The notes under the pieces are model-generated. The model was not told the origin of the DNA and did no database searches. It worked only from the letters and a program-made list of their open reading frames with translations. The translations under genes and the position numbers were made by a program. This document shows, in pieces, positions 63,934 through 64,000 of a stretch of DNA of 64,000 nt. The stretch is from Vibrio renipiscarius (GTDB lineage: Bacteria; Pseudomonadota; Gammaproteobacteria; Enterobacterales; Vibrionaceae), in NCBI RefSeq assembly GCF_000827885.1, contig NZ_JTKH01000024.1, positions 868,001-932,000 on the forward strand, in the 5' to 3' direction. Each line of letters opens with the position of its first letter. The stretch's first letter is position 1.

Positions 63934-64000
63934 AATGGAAGCTGAGCAATTAGAAGTCCTCAATTTCATTAGCCAACACCCGCCATTTGATGACTTACCC
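63934..64000 (+). CDS. Start of a gene cut by the window end (possible CNB/CBS nucleotidyltransferase-like protein)
   Basis: The ATG at 63934, with GGA about 8 bp upstream, opens MEAEQLEVLNFISQHPPFDD, which resembles the start of Vibrio DUF294-type proteins with cyclic-nucleotide-binding and CBS domains. Only 22 codons are in the window, so this is a recollection of that family and needs the next sequence to confirm. Confidence 0.4.

Overview
The window is chromosomal DNA of a Vibrio species. The evidence is a LuxT/SwrT-type TetR regulator, a CsrB-family RNA behind a VarA/GacA-type box, paired FeS-type photolyase and cryptochrome-DASH genes, RNase II, YcbX and GuaC proteins of gamma-proteobacterial type, and a short intergenic repeat (CTTCAAGTTGTTTGGG) that recurs across the window. 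The species cannot be fixed from the sequence. A Harveyi-like clade and the smaller chromosome are guesses.

Layout. 1-7.3 kb: deaD (cut by the window edge), rnb, a thioesterase, dCMP deaminase and a CsrB-type RNA. 7.3-12.3 kb: codBA, azurin and pyrC, with PurR-like operators near codB and pyrC. 12.4-30 kb: ordinary chromosomal genes, including ycbX, an EamA exporter with its AraC neighbour, an HD-GYP protein, the DUF2256/(6-4) photolyase/cry-DASH light-repair cluster, an M14 peptidase, an alpha-amylase, an acyltransferase, luxT, and a receiver-CheX protein paired with a PAS protein. 30.4-31.6 kb: guaC, whose leader holds two hairpins with the same loop.

A Tn7-like transposon (about 31629-42255) sits 23 bp downstream of the guaC stop codon, between guaC and what looks like its own terminator. 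It has tnsA, tnsB and tnsC of the size and type found in the type I-F3 CRISPR-associated group, and ends with repeated CCATAARTTGATAT sites, but no tniQ, cas genes or CRISPR array are visible. Its cargo is an IS256-family remnant, a large unrecognised membrane-anchored protein, a complete IS3-family element, an SOS-regulated umuD with a truncated umuC, and a two-gene ATPase/HNH module resembling Septu (PtuAB).

42.3-53 kb is accessory in character. A LysR gene diverges from a translationally coupled operon of a second MurE ligase, a PBP5-like DD-carboxypeptidase and an MFS exporter. The MurE paralogue has DNPM where meso-diaminopimelate-specific enzymes have DNPR, which suggests a different amino-acid substrate. 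Next come an AbiC-like phage-defence candidate, four very small membrane proteins and an APC amino-acid permease.

53-64 kb: a cytoplasmic ApbE flavin transferase beside a 1004-residue OYE/FMN-bind/FAD reductase of the NADH:acrylate or fumarate reductase type; a pilin-chaperone-usher operon without an obvious tip adhesin, divergent from a CsgD/VpsT-like LuxR regulator; a FabG-like reductase; and the first codons of a further gene. The two main places for new biology are the stripped I-F3-type transposon with its cargo, and the murE2-dacA2-MFS operon.
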